From positions 215,559,376 through 215,623,375 of the forward strand of contig CM070873.1 of assembly GCA_036365515.1 (NCBI GenBank): a DNA stretch of 64,000 nt. Reading direction: 5' to 3'. Below the pieces are notes generated by a model. It was not told where the DNA came from. It did not search any database and saw only the letters and a list, made by a program, of their open reading frames with translations. This document shows positions 49,715-61,541 of the stretch, in pieces. Made by a program: the position numbers and the translations under genes. The DNA comes from Torymus aiolomorphi (taxonomy: Eukaryota > Arthropoda > Insecta > Hymenoptera > Torymidae). Every line of letters starts with the position of its first letter. Position 1 is the first letter of the stretch.

Positions 49715-50782
49715 TTTTCAAAAATCATGTATTTTGATTCCTAACACCTCGAAAAACAATTATAAGATGTTTTTACAATAACTCAAAAAATTACTATTAC
49801 AAAGCTTCCTCTAGGAGGAAGCAAAATTAGTGTAAATATGTACATAGTTTTAATGTTTTAGAACAATAAATTGGATTTAATAACTACAATAAAATAAAAT
49901 GTATTTTAAATAATCGAGGTAGTAATTCGACTTTGTATGAGTCAATAAAAAACGCAAAGTATAATTATATGTCCAAAATGGATAAAACAGAAATATTACA
50001 TAGATTAGTTATATCAGACAGATATGATCTTCGAAAATATTTTTTCTTTCTCTTTTTCTTCTTATACAGCGTTGTCGTAATTCAAATAAAAACAACAAAA
50101 TTAATTCGGAAACACGAACACATAGAAACATTAAAAAGTAAAAGTAATCTGAATAAAATTAATAATTTAGGACAGGCACTTCTAAAAACCACAACACTCA
50201 ACAAATATGTTCTTATCATCACAATATTCACAAAAAATAATAAAATTTCAGGGGCCCGTGGGCGTTGACAAAGATGGCAACGTTACTATAAAAATACAGG
50301 CTAAGCCAGGAGCAAAACAGAATAATATAACAGGTGTGTATTAACAATATAGTTGTAATTATAAAGGATTCCTGAAAAATTGAAAAAAAAATTGAGAAAA
50401 TGCCAACAATTTTAATATATATGATTCATCAAATTAAAATTGTAGAAAAATAATATTTGAACGGATTATTTGAACTTTATAGATTTCTCAGAAGAAGCGG
50501 TGGGCGTAGCGATTTCTGCACCCCCACAAGAAGGTGAAGCTAACGCCGAACTAGTCAAATATTTGGCATCAGTGCTTAATGTTAGAAAGTCCGACGTAAC
50601 GTTGGACAGGGTAAGTGAAAAAACAATTTTACTTTGCCATATTATTTACTAATAATTTATTTGCTTATACTGAATTTTCTTTATAAAAGGGTTCAAGAAG
50701 TCGGCAAAAAACGATCATTGTGTCTGGAAGCAGCATTGAAAAAGTAACAGAGAAATTAAAAGCTGAAGCAGCAAGTAGCTGA
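44965..50782 (+). CDS. UPF0235 (DUF167) protein, C15orf40 homologue
   Basis: Four exons (44965-45105, 50252-50333, 50483-50610 and 50690-50782) give 147 residues. From about residue 48 the sequence follows human C15orf40 closely: a GPVGVDKDG start, [11 protein letters not shown], then [17 protein letters not shown] and [18 protein letters not shown]. The DUF167 fold is small and its biochemical role is not established. TAA directly precedes the ATG, so 44965 is the first possible start. The extra 20 residues ([20 protein letters not shown]) look like a mitochondrial targeting peptide. The second Met at 45025 corresponds to the usual cytosolic start. Intron 1 is 5.1 kb and crowded with repeats. 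AATAAA lies at 50849. Confidence 0.92.
45391..46010. mobile_element. 620-bp foldback element with 7-bp duplication
   Basis: The ends are inverted from GACCACCCC inward for about 130 bases, including AGGATTTAAACTGCTCCTT on both arms. ACGCCGA flanks the element directly (45384-45390 and 46011-46017), a clear 7-bp (possibly 8-bp) target duplication. A second hairpin of about 27-base arms (45568-45642) is nested inside. It lies in intron 1 of the UPF0235 gene and has no coding frame. Confidence 0.85.
46290..47046. repeat. Repeat family A, copy 1, with iterated motif
   Basis: This shares long blocks with 58535-59800 in the same orientation, from CTCCACTTTTCATGATTTCG to the closing ATGTCACTTA(C/T)(G/A)TGG. 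Within it a motif near TTATRTGGTTTTTCCGGG recurs about nine times (for example at 46523, 46765, 46803, 46845 and 47014) at 30-50-base spacing. It is noncoding. The class of element is unknown to me. Confidence 0.7.
47324..47729. mobile_element. Foldback element with TTAA duplication, piggyBac-like
   Basis: Inverted arms of about 190 bases run from (A/G)GGAATGCC inward. TTAA lies at 47320-47323 and 47730-47733. It is a diverged copy of 23594-24000. It sits in intron 1 of the UPF0235 gene. Confidence 0.85.
48205..48640. repeat. Repeat family C, copy 1
   Basis: The segment from GTCGCAGATTATTCC through the GAGTAGCGAAGCGAGGG hairpin to GGCTATAAA matches 58165-58410 in reverse orientation. This copy also holds a 19-bp tandem array (48436-48526) that the other lacks. 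No coding sequence. Confidence 0.7.
48436..48526. repeat. 19-bp tandem repeat, nearly five copies
   Basis: The unit ATTTACTTTATTCCCGCTG is repeated with A/G variation at the last base, then runs into a hairpin CCCGCGTTATGCGGG. The units are contiguous without spacers, so this is not a CRISPR array. Confidence 0.9.
48645..49655. other. AT-rich intron sequence, nothing recognised
   Basis: This part of intron 1 of the UPF0235 gene has poly-A-rich stretches and no recognised element. Confidence 0.4.
49657..49712. repeat. (AC)n microsatellite
   Basis: Uninterrupted AC run of about 56 bases. Confidence 0.95.
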
Positions 50783-50848
50783 TGTAAATATGTGACATAG
50801 ATAAAAAAAGACTGAAGGTTTTTTGTAATACATTTTTTATTACATCAC

Positions 50849-50854
50849 AATAAA
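50849..50854 (+). terminator. Poly(A) signal of the UPF0235 gene
   Basis: AATAAA lies 67 bases after the stop codon. TTTATT just before it (about 50834-50839) could serve the convergent arrestin-domain gene. Confidence 0.6.
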
Positions 50855-51621
50855 GTTATTATATTTTCTTTCATAATTCTCTTACTATCTACATTTTTAT
50901 ACCTTTAAGGTTTACATTGTAATTGTAACATTTCGTGGTTGTGTTGATAAGCCGTTACTTATTATGGCATAGTCGTAGTTAACGACGATTCTTATATACA
51001 ATTTTAAAATTTCGTTCCTGAGCAACGAAACATTTAAAAATTATTTTATGTTTTAATATTTTCTATATATACATTATGAAAAGTAAATTGAAAGATCGCA
51101 AATAATTAGTATCTACTTCATCAATAATGTTCTAACATTGGTAAAGCTTAATTCAATCTGTATTGTCTAAATTTCTCAATAAGTAAAATAAACGTTCTTC
51201 ATCAATTGTAGTTGTCTTTTTAAATAATTTAATTTTTATCAGTTTTAATTAGAAATTGTTTCAATTCTCGTTATAGTTTTTGTTATAATTATTTAGTAGT
51301 TGACAGTTTGACTATAGGTATATGTAAATAAATATAAATAAAAAATCGTTCTATAATATTGATAGATTTGGAAAAATTGAATAGTTTTCTTGTAGTCGAA
51401 ATAAGGAAGAAACAACTGACATCACACGCCTTTACCGATTGATTTTCCCGCCATAAATCTAAAGTTAATTGGGCTGCGTTATCTTTGTCGTCCCATCTAA
51501 ATGACATCTCCTCTAGCACTTTCCAATTGTCTCGTTACACTCTGAAGCCATTCGTTTCGCACTTTCATTATTCATGCGGGGTGACTTTCAGCGCTCTTTA
51601 CTTATTTACGACGGTGAAAGC

Positions 51622-54600
51622 TCAGTCCTCAACGTCAAATGTCTTGTTGTCCAACCAAGGCCGAAAGATAGGCAAAGTCCAAGGATAATGAGCGCCGCGT
51701 TTCGAGGGCGCCGTACCTGCCGGCGCCCCCTCTTGTCTCAAGGGGTAAGTCGCCAGCACAATTGGAATTTGAAGTTTGATCTCCTTGTCCAAACTCTTCG
51801 GAGTAATAACGAACTGAAAGTATCAATGGCATTAGGATTGTCTGTTTTTCAAATTCTGTAAGTTTAATCCTTTTTCATAAATCTATCTTCTTAATTTACT
51901 AAAATGATCTCTCTAAATATGAATAAGTGAAAAGTCGCTCACTGGCGCGAATAAGTGAAAAAATTTACTAATACTTTAGTGAATATGCACTAAAAAAATT
52001 AGTCGATTTTTTACTTATTTGCACTAGTGAGCGACTTTTCACTTATTTATTTTTAGAGAGTACAAAATGTCACTAATATTATTGATTATTATTGATTAAG
52101 AACAGCTTCTGTTAAAAACTTGTATACTGTCACCAATATAGTTCGTCAGTCATTGCAATTATTATAAGATTTTCTTTGGCCGATTAAAAAGGAGAGAAAA
52201 AATGTTCAAATCGAATCTTGAAAAAAAATGTTCTTAGGTATCTTGTAGAATTTCAGTTGTAGGTTCCTATTACAGAATAACACTACCAATAAGTTCTCAG
52301 AGAGAATATGAATTGGTTTTTCAAAAGCTGCATATTGTCTATAAGAATTGACTCACATAGACGTGGTAGAGGACATTAATGAGGTGGCAGCCCCTGAGAT
52401 TCGTGGGCGGCAGGGGCGGGACGTACATCTGCTCGTTGAGCCACTCCTCGCCCTCGCCGGGCCGAATCTTGCCCCTGGAGACGCTGGCGAGCTCGCGTGT
52501 CTCGCTGGCCAGCACCTTGCCGCGGCACAGGTACTGAATGGTCTCGGTGAGCGAGGCCTTGGTCGACTTCATCGTCACCTTGCTGCGGTTGCTCACCGTC
52601 GCCGAGATGCCGATGCTCTCGCCGGGCACGTAGCCGCCCCGGTCCAGACTCACCCGGCAGAACACCGGACCCCCGGATACGCACGACACGCCCACATGCT
52701 GCTCCACTTCCAGTCTAGCCGGTTGCTGTTATATAAAAAAACAAACTCTCTTACTATCTTCGAGTCACGCTAGTGGCAAAAATATTTTTTTATCCAACTT
52801 GAATGAGTACAAGATTATTTTTTAATTTAAACACGTTTCAAAGAGTCTTATATCGGTGTATATCATTTTTATACGACAAAACATGTTTAAACTTAATGCC
52901 TTACGAGTAAAGCTTAGCTCCCCAAGTTTAGTACTGATGACAACTTGTCAAATTTATGCGAAAATTGCATAATCCGTATATATAATGATCGAATGAGAAT
53001 CCGAATAAAATGCGTAGGTGAAAAGAACACGTAATACGCTCACGCGTGCAGACGTTCTTTCTAGTTTTCTAGGCCAATACGTTTTACTTGTGTATAATAT
53101 ATACCTATATGTATGAGAATTAAATAGCTGCATTTAAAGGAAGCAGTCGTTGTCCGTTTAAACTCAATATGGCGATGATGATAGTCAGTTCAAGATTAAA
53201 TTATGGCTTGATTATTCCACACATATTGTTTATAATATTTAAATTATATTTCTAATTTTGTATTTTAATTAATTTCAAATCAATAAAAAATTTAAATAAT
53301 TTATTAAAAATAATTATTGAAAAGTTGATCATATTATCTAATATGATAAATATTGTAAATTGAAAGTTGATATCATTAACGATATACTTTAACTAAACAT
53401 TATAACGGAAAAGAGATCCTATCTACTTTTTGTATCAATATTTTCCGTGCTATTTATTATTTAGCGCGTAACTACATGTCAGATCAGGAAATACAACTCG
53501 TTTTGACAGTGATACCCTGCAAGATAGCGAAAGCTTATATTTAGAGTTTATTCTAATAATATTATATTTCATTTTTTGTATTGGTATAACATATCTCATA
53601 ACGATAACTTGATTATTTTTACAGAGTTAAAAACTTTAAACCTGTAAGATTTCATAAGCGACGAAAAGAAAAAGTGACTCACCGCCAAAATAGGAGGCTC
53701 TAGATTTAGGTCGATCGGGTTCATGACGATGAAGACCTGTTGGTTCTTGTGAACCAGGCCGCCGGGCTCGCGAAGTGCGGCCTTGCAATAATACTGCACC
53801 CATCCGTGTTTGCCGAGAAACGTGGACGGCAGTCCTAGGGGAAGGCCGAGCTTGAAAGGAAAACTGTGGATGCCGGGTGACAGCAGCGATGGTCCGTCCC
53901 CTAAAGACGCAAAACACACACGTACAAGTGCTTATTTTTTTCTGTTCCCTTTCGCGTGCACTTTTCTTGTTCTGTCAACACTGATTATTTACCTGGTTCG
54001 CCAAGAAGTCGCATCCGAAAATCAATGTAGTTTTCCTTGTCGTAGACCCGCTCAGCACGCTGACTGCGGACCCGCACCACTCCCTCGCCTATCACGTGGA
54101 AGTGAAGGCCCGAGACACTTTTCACAAAAAATAATGAGCTTGTTAAATTTATAATTTAATGCTTTACATATACTTCTTCATTCATTTTCATACTTAATCG
54201 GCTTATTCTTGACTCAGCTGATTAAATTGAATATTTTATTATTTATTGTCGTTTAAATGTCCTGCTTTTTTAGCTCCGATTGAAAGAAATCGTTCCAAGG
54301 AAGAAACCATAAGATACTTTATTTTTCTAGTATGTCGCGTCTAACTGTACATTTATTGCTTCAAAAATAATACAAGTGCAAGAGCATAACTATATATGAG
54401 ACAAATATAACTGTCATAAATTCTGCGTTGGAATATTTCTTTGAAAGATTAATTAAACTGCACCTCTTATTACTCAAAGAGGTTTATTTCGAAATTTTGT
54501 TAAAACATTAAAATTTTACAATTTTTATGCTTTACACCTATACAATAAAATAAAATATCAATCTTAATGCCGTAATAATACATATAAATATTTGAAACTT

Positions 54601-55067
54601 AACATAATTGAGAAATAGAATTACATAGTAAAAGCTTGAAAAAAAAATTGGCATTCTCACGACTTCTTTTTCTTGCAAACAATCAACAGGGATTTGCATA
54701 ATCATATACATTTGTACATGTTGCAACGGCAGTGGCTGACGTATACATATACCCATCGGCCCTCATCACATTCCCGCGCACAGCCTCCCGCGCGTATATT
54801 CACATGCATGATTTTCCAAGGGAAAGAGAAGTGAAATTACACATCTCGCGCACTTTGCCGAAAAGAAAAAAAAAAATGACCGCGGCTGCGGCGGGGTGTC
54901 TCGCGGAAGTATAAGTTTGTAGCGCCCCGAGGAAAGAGATGTCCGAGAAAAACGTGCATAGTGTATCGAAGGCTGCGTGTGCACCTCCCCGGGCTCTGTC
55001 TGAACACTCCTTCCATGCAGATGCACACGTTGCTCTCTCCGCGGTAAATTTTCTCTTCTCTCTCTCC

Positions 55068-55134
<67 letters not shown>

Positions 55135-56546
55135 TGCGCGAGTCGCACGCCTCCGGGAATTTCAAGAACGCAAACGAGTTGTAGCACTTATAGCTGCGCG
55201 CGCGCACTGCAACGCATGCATTATGCATTGTACAGAAAGAGAAATAAATGCTAAGCGTTGCTTGAGCTTGAAAAATCATAATCGGATAATTTCAAGCTGC
55301 GCTTATTGTGTTTGGTTTGATAAGTTTGAGAAATTGTTTCATCTACTCTACAGTTGCGATACAATTTATTGATATTCAGTGAAAACTTTCAATTTACGTT
55401 GAAACCATTTTATTAGTTATATATGCAGAAACTGATAGCACTTTCATTAAGAATATATTTGATTTGAGAAAGTAAAAAGAAGTTAAGTCTACGTTATGGA
55501 GAAAATGTAGTTATATCATGAAGTTAAGTGAGTTCTTAACGAATTTACTGATTTCATGGTGTGAATGGTTGCTAATAATTTTTATGTTCGTATGTTGTTT
55601 AAATACATGAAGTTTTCAATTACATTAACATTAGTAATTTATTTTTTGCCAAATCGGGTACAAATGGATTATCTTAGCCAGTCTTTTACTGATTGGCTTG
55701 TTAATTTGATTTTGAATTACAAAAAATATTTCAGTTAGTCATAAGACGCAAATTACCGTCATTTAGAAACCATCAGGTTAATGATGTATAGGTATGCCGA
55801 TTTTAAACTATATACATAAAGATATTTTATTATTCAAATAACGAAAAAAAAATTTACGTCTACAAAAAATTATTACTATAGTGCCTCTATTCTTTTACAA
55901 CGAAACGAAATTTTAGTTATCATCAACTCCATATTCACTAACAAATTTGTACTTTTTTCTAAATAAATGTTCTTCGCTATTTCTATACGTAGGAACGATG
56001 TTGGGTTTTTGGAGGTTCCGAACTCTCCTCGCTCCTGATTGGCGCAGAATCGGTACAAGGCTGCGCTTGGCATTGCGTAACATGTGACTTATCCAATGAA
56101 GGCTCTCCTCCAACTTTTAACCTGGTTAGCTCCGAGGCGAGGAGGCAACATTTCAGCAACCACAACAGAACGCAAGCCACATCTAAGGGGGCGATCTTTA
56201 GCAAAGCCATCGGGCAAAAAGAAAACAAAGGCGTCGACCCGCGCGCCTAAAGAAAATCCACGCAGCACGGAGAGAAAGTGTTCTCCCAACACCTGTGGTG
56301 CCCATACGTTCGAGCTGTGTTTACGCATGCTATACACGGTTGCGCGCACGAAAACATGGTGGAGAGAGTCATGGTGGATGGACGGCAGACACACGTAGGG
56401 GCAGAGAAAATGAAAAGAGTCGCAGGGACTTACTAGGCCTCGTCGTCGAGCTCGATGAGCACGCGGCCAGACAGAAAGTGTCCGGGGAAATAGAGGAGGT
56501 TCGTGTTCTCGAAGAGGATGAGGAACTTGCTCAGCTTGCGCGTCAT
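51622..56546 (-). CDS. Arrestin domain-containing protein (alpha-arrestin)
   Basis: Five exons (56546-56434, 54117-53993, 53900-53683, 52725-52357 and 51813-51622) join in frame to 338 residues. The start MTRKLSKFLILFENTN and FPGHFLSGRV is the usual alpha-arrestin N-terminal strand pattern. Residues 1 to about 150 form the Arrestin_N domain (HSFPFKLGLPLGLPSTFLGKHG), and about 153-300 form Arrestin_C (GGYVPGESI, TKASLTETIQYLCRGK, VPPLPPTNLRGCHLINVLY). Such proteins act as adaptors at membranes that bring ubiquitin ligases or sorting machinery to cargo. The tail (YPWTLPIFRPWLDNKTFDVED) is short and has no PPxY motif, so direct binding of NEDD4-type ligases is not expected. A strong minus-strand donor at 56965 suggests a further noncoding exon upstream. 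Convergent with the UPF0235 gene. Confidence 0.88.
51909..52060. mobile_element. 152-bp foldback element (arrestin intron 4)
   Basis: The arms CTCTCTAAATATGAATAAG and CTTATTTATTTTTAGAGAG are inverted and continue through AAGTCGCTCACT. The element is a small palindromic MITE in the last intron of the arrestin-domain gene. No target duplication is clear. Confidence 0.7.
52858..53640. other. AT-rich intron sequence, nothing recognised
   Basis: Intron 3 of the arrestin-domain gene. No element is identified. Confidence 0.4.
55071..55136. repeat. (TC)n-(TG)n compound microsatellite
   Basis: A TC run of about 47 bases passes directly into a TG run of about 19 bases in intron 1 of the arrestin-domain gene. 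Arg-Glu and Leu-Ser repeat frames over it are artefacts. Confidence 0.95.
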
Positions 56547-57180
56547 CCTGGCGGACTCGTGTGGACGGCGATCTCTTGCGGCTATTTCCCGTTGTTGCCG
56601 AGCTGGCCAAGAGTGTGGGAGCCCCACAAGTGGTTACGGCTGCTGCAGCTTCGTCGGCCGACACTTTCCCGGGGCCGGTTTCCAGCAGCTGCACATCCTG
56701 CAGCCGCGAGCGGGCGCGCGATCGGCTTAACTGGCGAGGAGCTGCGCGTTCCTTTTCTCGAACGAGCCACACGCTCTCCGCGTCCGTCCGTCTGTTCCGC
56801 GCTCGCGGCCTCCTCCTCCTCCTCCTCCGCCACCTCCTCGTCTCGTCCTGCCCATTCTTGGCGTTGAGCTCACTTTCGCTCCCCTTCCACTGCTACATTC
56901 CACGGAGGCCGCGCAGGTGTGCAGCTATGTGTGTATATATGTAAGCGCGCGCGACTCAGTCTTACCTGGCGGCGGTGGCTCTCGCTCACTTGGAAGTTGG
57001 AAATCGCATCGTCTTATTCGATTGCGACCGTCCTGCACATGCACTCGTCACTACCTACACCGATTGTATTATTACACTGTGAATATCATTAGTGGAGGAT
57101 TTAGAAAACCTTATAAAATTAGCTTAAAAAATATTTCTGTTTCATTAATAAAATTTTTTTATTACTTTTTTAAAAATTAT
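56547..57180 (-). promoter_or_regulatory. GC-rich 5' region of the arrestin-domain gene
   Basis: A CpG-rich block upstream of the start codon with CTC/TCC runs near 56815-56840. On the minus strand GCCAG|GTAAGA at 56966/56965 is a strong splice donor, so part of the region is probably a noncoding first exon. The matching acceptor was not settled. Confidence 0.4.
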
Positions 57181-57302
57181 TAAAATACATACTTCGTGTG
57201 CGCGCGGAGGACATTATTTAAACAAATATAGATTGACAAACCCAAAATCAAAATTTTTAATGTAGAAGATTTCAATAGAGCATCTTCATTATCTTGTACT
57301 AA

Positions 57303-57474
57303 GGGACTGTCTCCATAAGTGTGCCTCTGCCTAGGCTCACTGACTCTGACGCAACTCTACACCAATCGGAGTATTCAAAGTCAAGCCTCGAGCTTGGAGG
57401 CTTAGCTCCGATTGGTTCATTGTTGAGTCAGAGTCCGTGAGCCTAGGCACATGCACACTTATGGAGACAGTCCC
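57303..57474. mobile_element. 172-bp MITE with TAA duplication
   Basis: The ends GGGACTGTCTCCATAAGTG are inverted, with TAA on both sides (57300-57302 and 57475-57477). The arms continue imperfectly through CCTAGGCTCAC. TIR and duplication fit a PIF/Harbinger (Tourist-like) MITE. Confidence 0.8.
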
Positions 57475-57514
57475 TAAGATAAAAAAATAAATTAATCCTC
57501 TTTTAAAAAAGTGA

Positions 57515-57960
57515 CAACGGAAATGTGAAGCTGGAATAAAACCTTTGCGATTGGCGAAGTCCGTTTAAAAGGAGCCCGTGATTGGTTGACGGTGACGTTA
57601 GCTTGTCGCTTAAAATCTTAGATGATTGGTTCAAATAAAACGCACAAAGTTTAAAATTATGAAATATTTCAACTAAAAATATAAATCATAAATATTATTA
57701 ACGACTTAAAACTTGGTTTTGTATAACAAAAAAGGATTAAAATTTTATCTATAGTTAACAATGAAGGACTATATGAATACTGTTCTGATTACAGTTAAAT
57801 TTTTAACCTCCAAATTGGTGTATTGTAGGAATAAACTAAAATAAATACAATCCTAGTTTCAATAAAAAATATTGGCTAAATTTGTGTATGTAAAATAAAT
57901 TTTAAATTCGTCATATTTCAACATTTTTCAATAAATTTAAAATAACATCAATTTCGCGCT
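57515..57960. repeat. Repeat family B, copy 1
   Basis: This block, including CCTTTGCGATTGG and GAAGGACTATATGAA, is repeated in the same orientation at 58641-59141 at roughly 80% identity. Noncoding. Confidence 0.7.
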
Positions 57961-58164
57961 CTTTGTCATACAGTAGTTACTACGCAGCTACAACAGTTTT
58001 GCCATGTTTCCCTTTTAAACCCCTGTTAATAAATTGTGCTCTCAAATACTTAAGATTAAAGAATATGCTTATTCAATGACTTTTTACTTTATCGTGTCCA
58101 ACTGACTCACTTAGTTGATTAATTATGATCTGGTAAAATATAAAATATTTTTTATTCCTATCTC

Positions 58165-58410
58165 CACTTTAATAGCCACTTTATAGCCTGAAAAAAGGAA
58201 AAAAAGTTGCACTTGATTCCCTATTTCACTTTATCCCCGCATATGCGGGATATGGGGCACAGTGGGGCTGGGAATAAAGTATACTATATGTAACACGGGA
58301 GGAACGTCGATCATTCCCTTGGGTAATCTCTGCCTTCGCTTCACTTTACTCGCTTGGGTCAGTGAACTCACCCGCGGAAATAATCTGCGACTTTACTCCC
58401 TTGTTACATA
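58165..58410. repeat. Repeat family C, copy 2
   Basis: Reverse-orientation relative of 48205-48640, sharing GAATGATCGAC and TTACATATAGTA-type blocks and the tail GGCTATAAAG. It lacks the 19-bp array. Confidence 0.65.
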
Positions 58411-58534
58411 ATTTACTATTTTTACATCAAAATAAATGTTGTCACTGCAGTAACCAGTACTATCCACAAAACTATTAAAATGTCTGTGTATAAGTTTCTT
58501 TTGATTATATCTGTTTTATAAATCTGTGACTTCA

Positions 58535-59800
58535 AGGAATAACCACATATCTCCACTTTTCATGATTTCGAGTAAATCGTGTTTTTAGTTTCGCATCGGC
58601 GTTTTAAATCAAGACAAATTAAATTAAATGCGACACTACAGCTATCTCTCTTAAAAGAATGATGACGAAAATGTGAAGCCGAAATAAAACCTTTGCGATT
58701 GGTCAAGTCCGTTTAAATGGAACCCGTGATTGGTCTGCAGTGACGTTAGCTATTAGCTTAAGGTCTTAACTGATTCGTCCAAATAAAACCCATATAATTT
58801 GAAATTATATGAAATATTTAAACTAAAGATATAAGTTATAAATTGTATTAATGATTTAAAGTTTAACATTGTATAACAAAAAAGTATTATTACTTTGTCT
58901 GTAGTTAATAATGAAGGACTATGAAAACTGTTCTGAATACGGTTAAATTTCTAACCTCGAAATTTTTGTATTTTAGGAATAAACTAAAATAAATATAAAT
59001 ACAATCCAAGTTTTAATAGAAAATATTGGATGAATTTGTGTATGTTAAAAAATAAAATGAATTTTAGATTCATAATATTTCAATATTAATAATTGTATAA
59101 GAGGTGAAGCGAAGAGCGCGCGCAGCGCGCTTGAACTGGCTAGTGAATACTAATCTACATAACATATTTATTACCATAGAAACTGTAGACCAAACAGCGC
59201 TCATGTCTTAGAAAACAACTTTCACTTATATGGTTTCTCCGGGAATAAAACAAAATTTGAATCGAGTTATATGGTTTTTCCGGTCTCAAGGCAATTATAT
59301 TGTTTTTCCGGTAACTTTCTTTATTCCTCATTATTCACGAAGCATTCAATAACTGACTGTATAATAGTGACTGTGCAAAGGCGGCTATGGTATATATCAT
59401 TGTGGATATATTCCGCTACTGCCTACCGAAATTGAATTAAAACGTATCTAAATATAGTTATATAGTTTATTCCGAAAATATTCAATTGAAAAGGTGGTCT
59501 AGCCGCGGAGTTGTATCGTTTTTACGCGTTATTGGATGAAAAAAAAGTGGAGTTATGTGGTTTTCCGGGAGTTATCCTAAAAAAAAGAAAAAGGAGATAT
59601 ATGGTTATTCTGGGAACATGTTGAAAAATTTAAATTATAACGATTTTCCTTGTGTTTATTTAAGACAACGAGTGTACTTTAATAATTTTTGTCATAATTA
59701 CGTGATAGAGGACTGTTCGAAGATAAGAAATAAGGGATAAAACCTATTTTCAAAAACATGTCACTTATATGGATTTTCCGGGAAGGCACAGATGTTGATT
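58535..59800. repeat. Repeat family A, copy 2, split by family B
   Basis: Copy 2 of the repeat at 46290-47046. Family B (58641-59141) interrupts it: sequence before and after the insert is contiguous in copy 1. The TTATRTGGTTTTTCCGGG-type motif is again iterated about eight times between 59220 and 59785. Confidence 0.7.
58641..59141. repeat. Repeat family B, copy 2 (inserted in family A)
   Basis: A direct-orientation copy of 57515-57960 ending in a GAAGCGAAGAGCGCGCG stretch. Its absence from family A copy 1 shows it inserted later. Confidence 0.65.
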
Positions 59801-60119
59801 ATAAATGAGAATATATGACAATTTTTAATTTTCCCAAATTTTTTTTTCATGCTAAGAGAATTGGAAAATAAAAATTAATTTCTACTAAGGGGATAAGTCT
59901 TAAAAACATTTAAAAAATCTTAAAAATAAATTACAGAATAATCTATTATAATATAGTTTTCATAATACACCGATGCTCGCGTAATTAATTATATCATTAT
60001 TATGAAAGTTTTTTTAAATTAGTCTGTTGATTGCTGGTTGATTATATTAATTGTTACGTTACAATGATTAATTTGGATCGATACATTTCTTTTTTGTAAT
60101 CATATCGTTAGATGATATA

Positions 60120-60936
60120 GGGTAAGTGTGGGTACTACGGCGGTATTTTTTTTAGGTTAGTTTCAAACGAATATATTTCGTTTCCATGCAAAAAAATTAT
60201 GCTGATTTTTTTTAATAACGAAACTTAGGTATCATATCTATCGATTAAAGTACAATTTTAGAACAAAAATTGATAAATAAATGTATAAAATGACTGAAAA
60301 CAACATCTCTCTGCTGGTGTTACTGCGAAGCTGCTGCAACTACTGCGTTGGTATTACGGTGCCATGTTAAGGACGCTCTTGCACGACAATACAGTTTGTG
60401 CGCTCAGCGAGAGCACAAACTATACCAAACACGTCGTTCTGTCTCTCTCGCTCTCGTGCACGTCGTCTGCTATTTGTGTTCATAATCATGAATTAAAGGA
60501 AATTTCCCACGGCTACGTACAATTTACAAGGTGTGGTTTGAAAGGGGAAGCCGCAATCTTTACGCCATATGTTTTTTACTGGTCAAAAATTTGATCCCTT
60601 TTCAGAAATACTCGACTTAACCTATTTTTTCCCGCCGTCCCATAAGAGTACATGTAAAAGATGACAACTTCAAACGTTAATTTCTCAAAATTTTCCACGG
60701 TTATAGGGGAAAATAAAAGTACCACAAGATTCGGCACATCTTGAACTATTGAAAATGTTATATCCCAGTTCGTAAATTTTCATGCAAGAGCGTCCTTAAA
60801 TCATAGGAAGAGCGCTGGCGCATGCGCACAACCCCAAAAAGGACGTCGCTGGTATTACTGCGATTTTCCATAAGATTCTACAGTAGTAATACATACACAA
60901 TAATACCCACGTCCGCAGTAGTACCCACACTTACCC
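60120..60936. mobile_element. 817-bp TA-flanked TIR element with a nested insertion
   Basis: The ends GGGTAAGTGTGGGTACTAC are inverted, with TA on both sides (60118-60119 and 60937-60938), fitting a Tc1/mariner-type nonautonomous element. It carries a second element at 60371-60795. No transposase frame is visible. Confidence 0.8.
60371..60795. mobile_element. 425-bp TTAA-flanked element nested in the TA element
   Basis: The ends GGACGCTCTTGCA are inverted, with TTAA on both sides (60367-60370 and 60796-60799), the piggyBac-type duplication. It is younger than the element that contains it. A 76-codon frame inside is not recognisable. Confidence 0.75.
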
Positions 60937-61171
60937 TATCTGAATTGTTGGACATAGTTATCAATGCACTTCTAGTCTGCTACTCCTCAGATTACACACT
61001 GAGACTTTCGGAGTAGCTGGTACTCTTCAAGTTTATATGGAGCTCTGAACCGTGGGGTCAGGCACTAGTCACTACACTTCTCATCGGAGTAACAGTTACT
61101 CCGATCGGAGTAGTGGTTACTCAGATTCGGTATAGCCATGCACAGGGCTGATTACGGGCCCCAGGTCTGAG

Positions 61172-61368
61172 GTAATATAAAGCATAATCAAAAGTAAATT
61201 GAAGGTTAGGTTTATAACAGGATTTTTTATTATGTTAAAGATGGCTAGTCAAAAAGTGATAAAGAAACTGAAAAATAAAGAAAACTGTGCTCAAAGATTA
61301 TTTAACATAATAAAAAATCCTGTTATAAACCTAACCTTCAATTTACTTTTGATGATGCTTTATATTAC
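61172..61368. mobile_element. 197-bp foldback element
   Basis: Arms of about 65 bases, from GTAATATAAAGCAT inward, are inverted with one mismatch. The centre is about 65 bases. No clear target duplication. Confidence 0.8.
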
Positions 61369-61488
61369 ATACCTTAAATAATTACCTTATCAAACTCATA
61401 ATAATTATATATTAATACAGATATATTAATACCCAAAAGCAGATTTTAGGCACAAAACAATTTCTAAAACCGCATGGAGTTGAAAGTG

Positions 61489-61541
61489 TGCCTGTGCGAG
61501 AACTCTGATGCAGTACGCCTGTGCGAGGACTCTGATGCAGT
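61489..61541. repeat. 26-bp tandem duplication beside the palindrome
   Basis: Two adjacent units GCCTGTGCGAG(A/G)ACTCTGATG plus CAGT lie immediately left of the perfect palindrome. Confidence 0.8.

Noticed and set aside
54939..55184. Leu-Ser/Val-Cys repeat frames near the compound microsatellite
   Set aside because: Artefacts of (TC)n and (TG)n inside an intron.
56089..56772. 227-codon minus-strand frame overlapping arrestin exon 1
   Set aside because: A different frame from the arrestin-domain exon, with no domain; it is a shadow of the GC-rich region.
60364..60594. 76-codon frame inside the nested TTAA element
   Set aside because: No domain and located across an element end; not a transposase.
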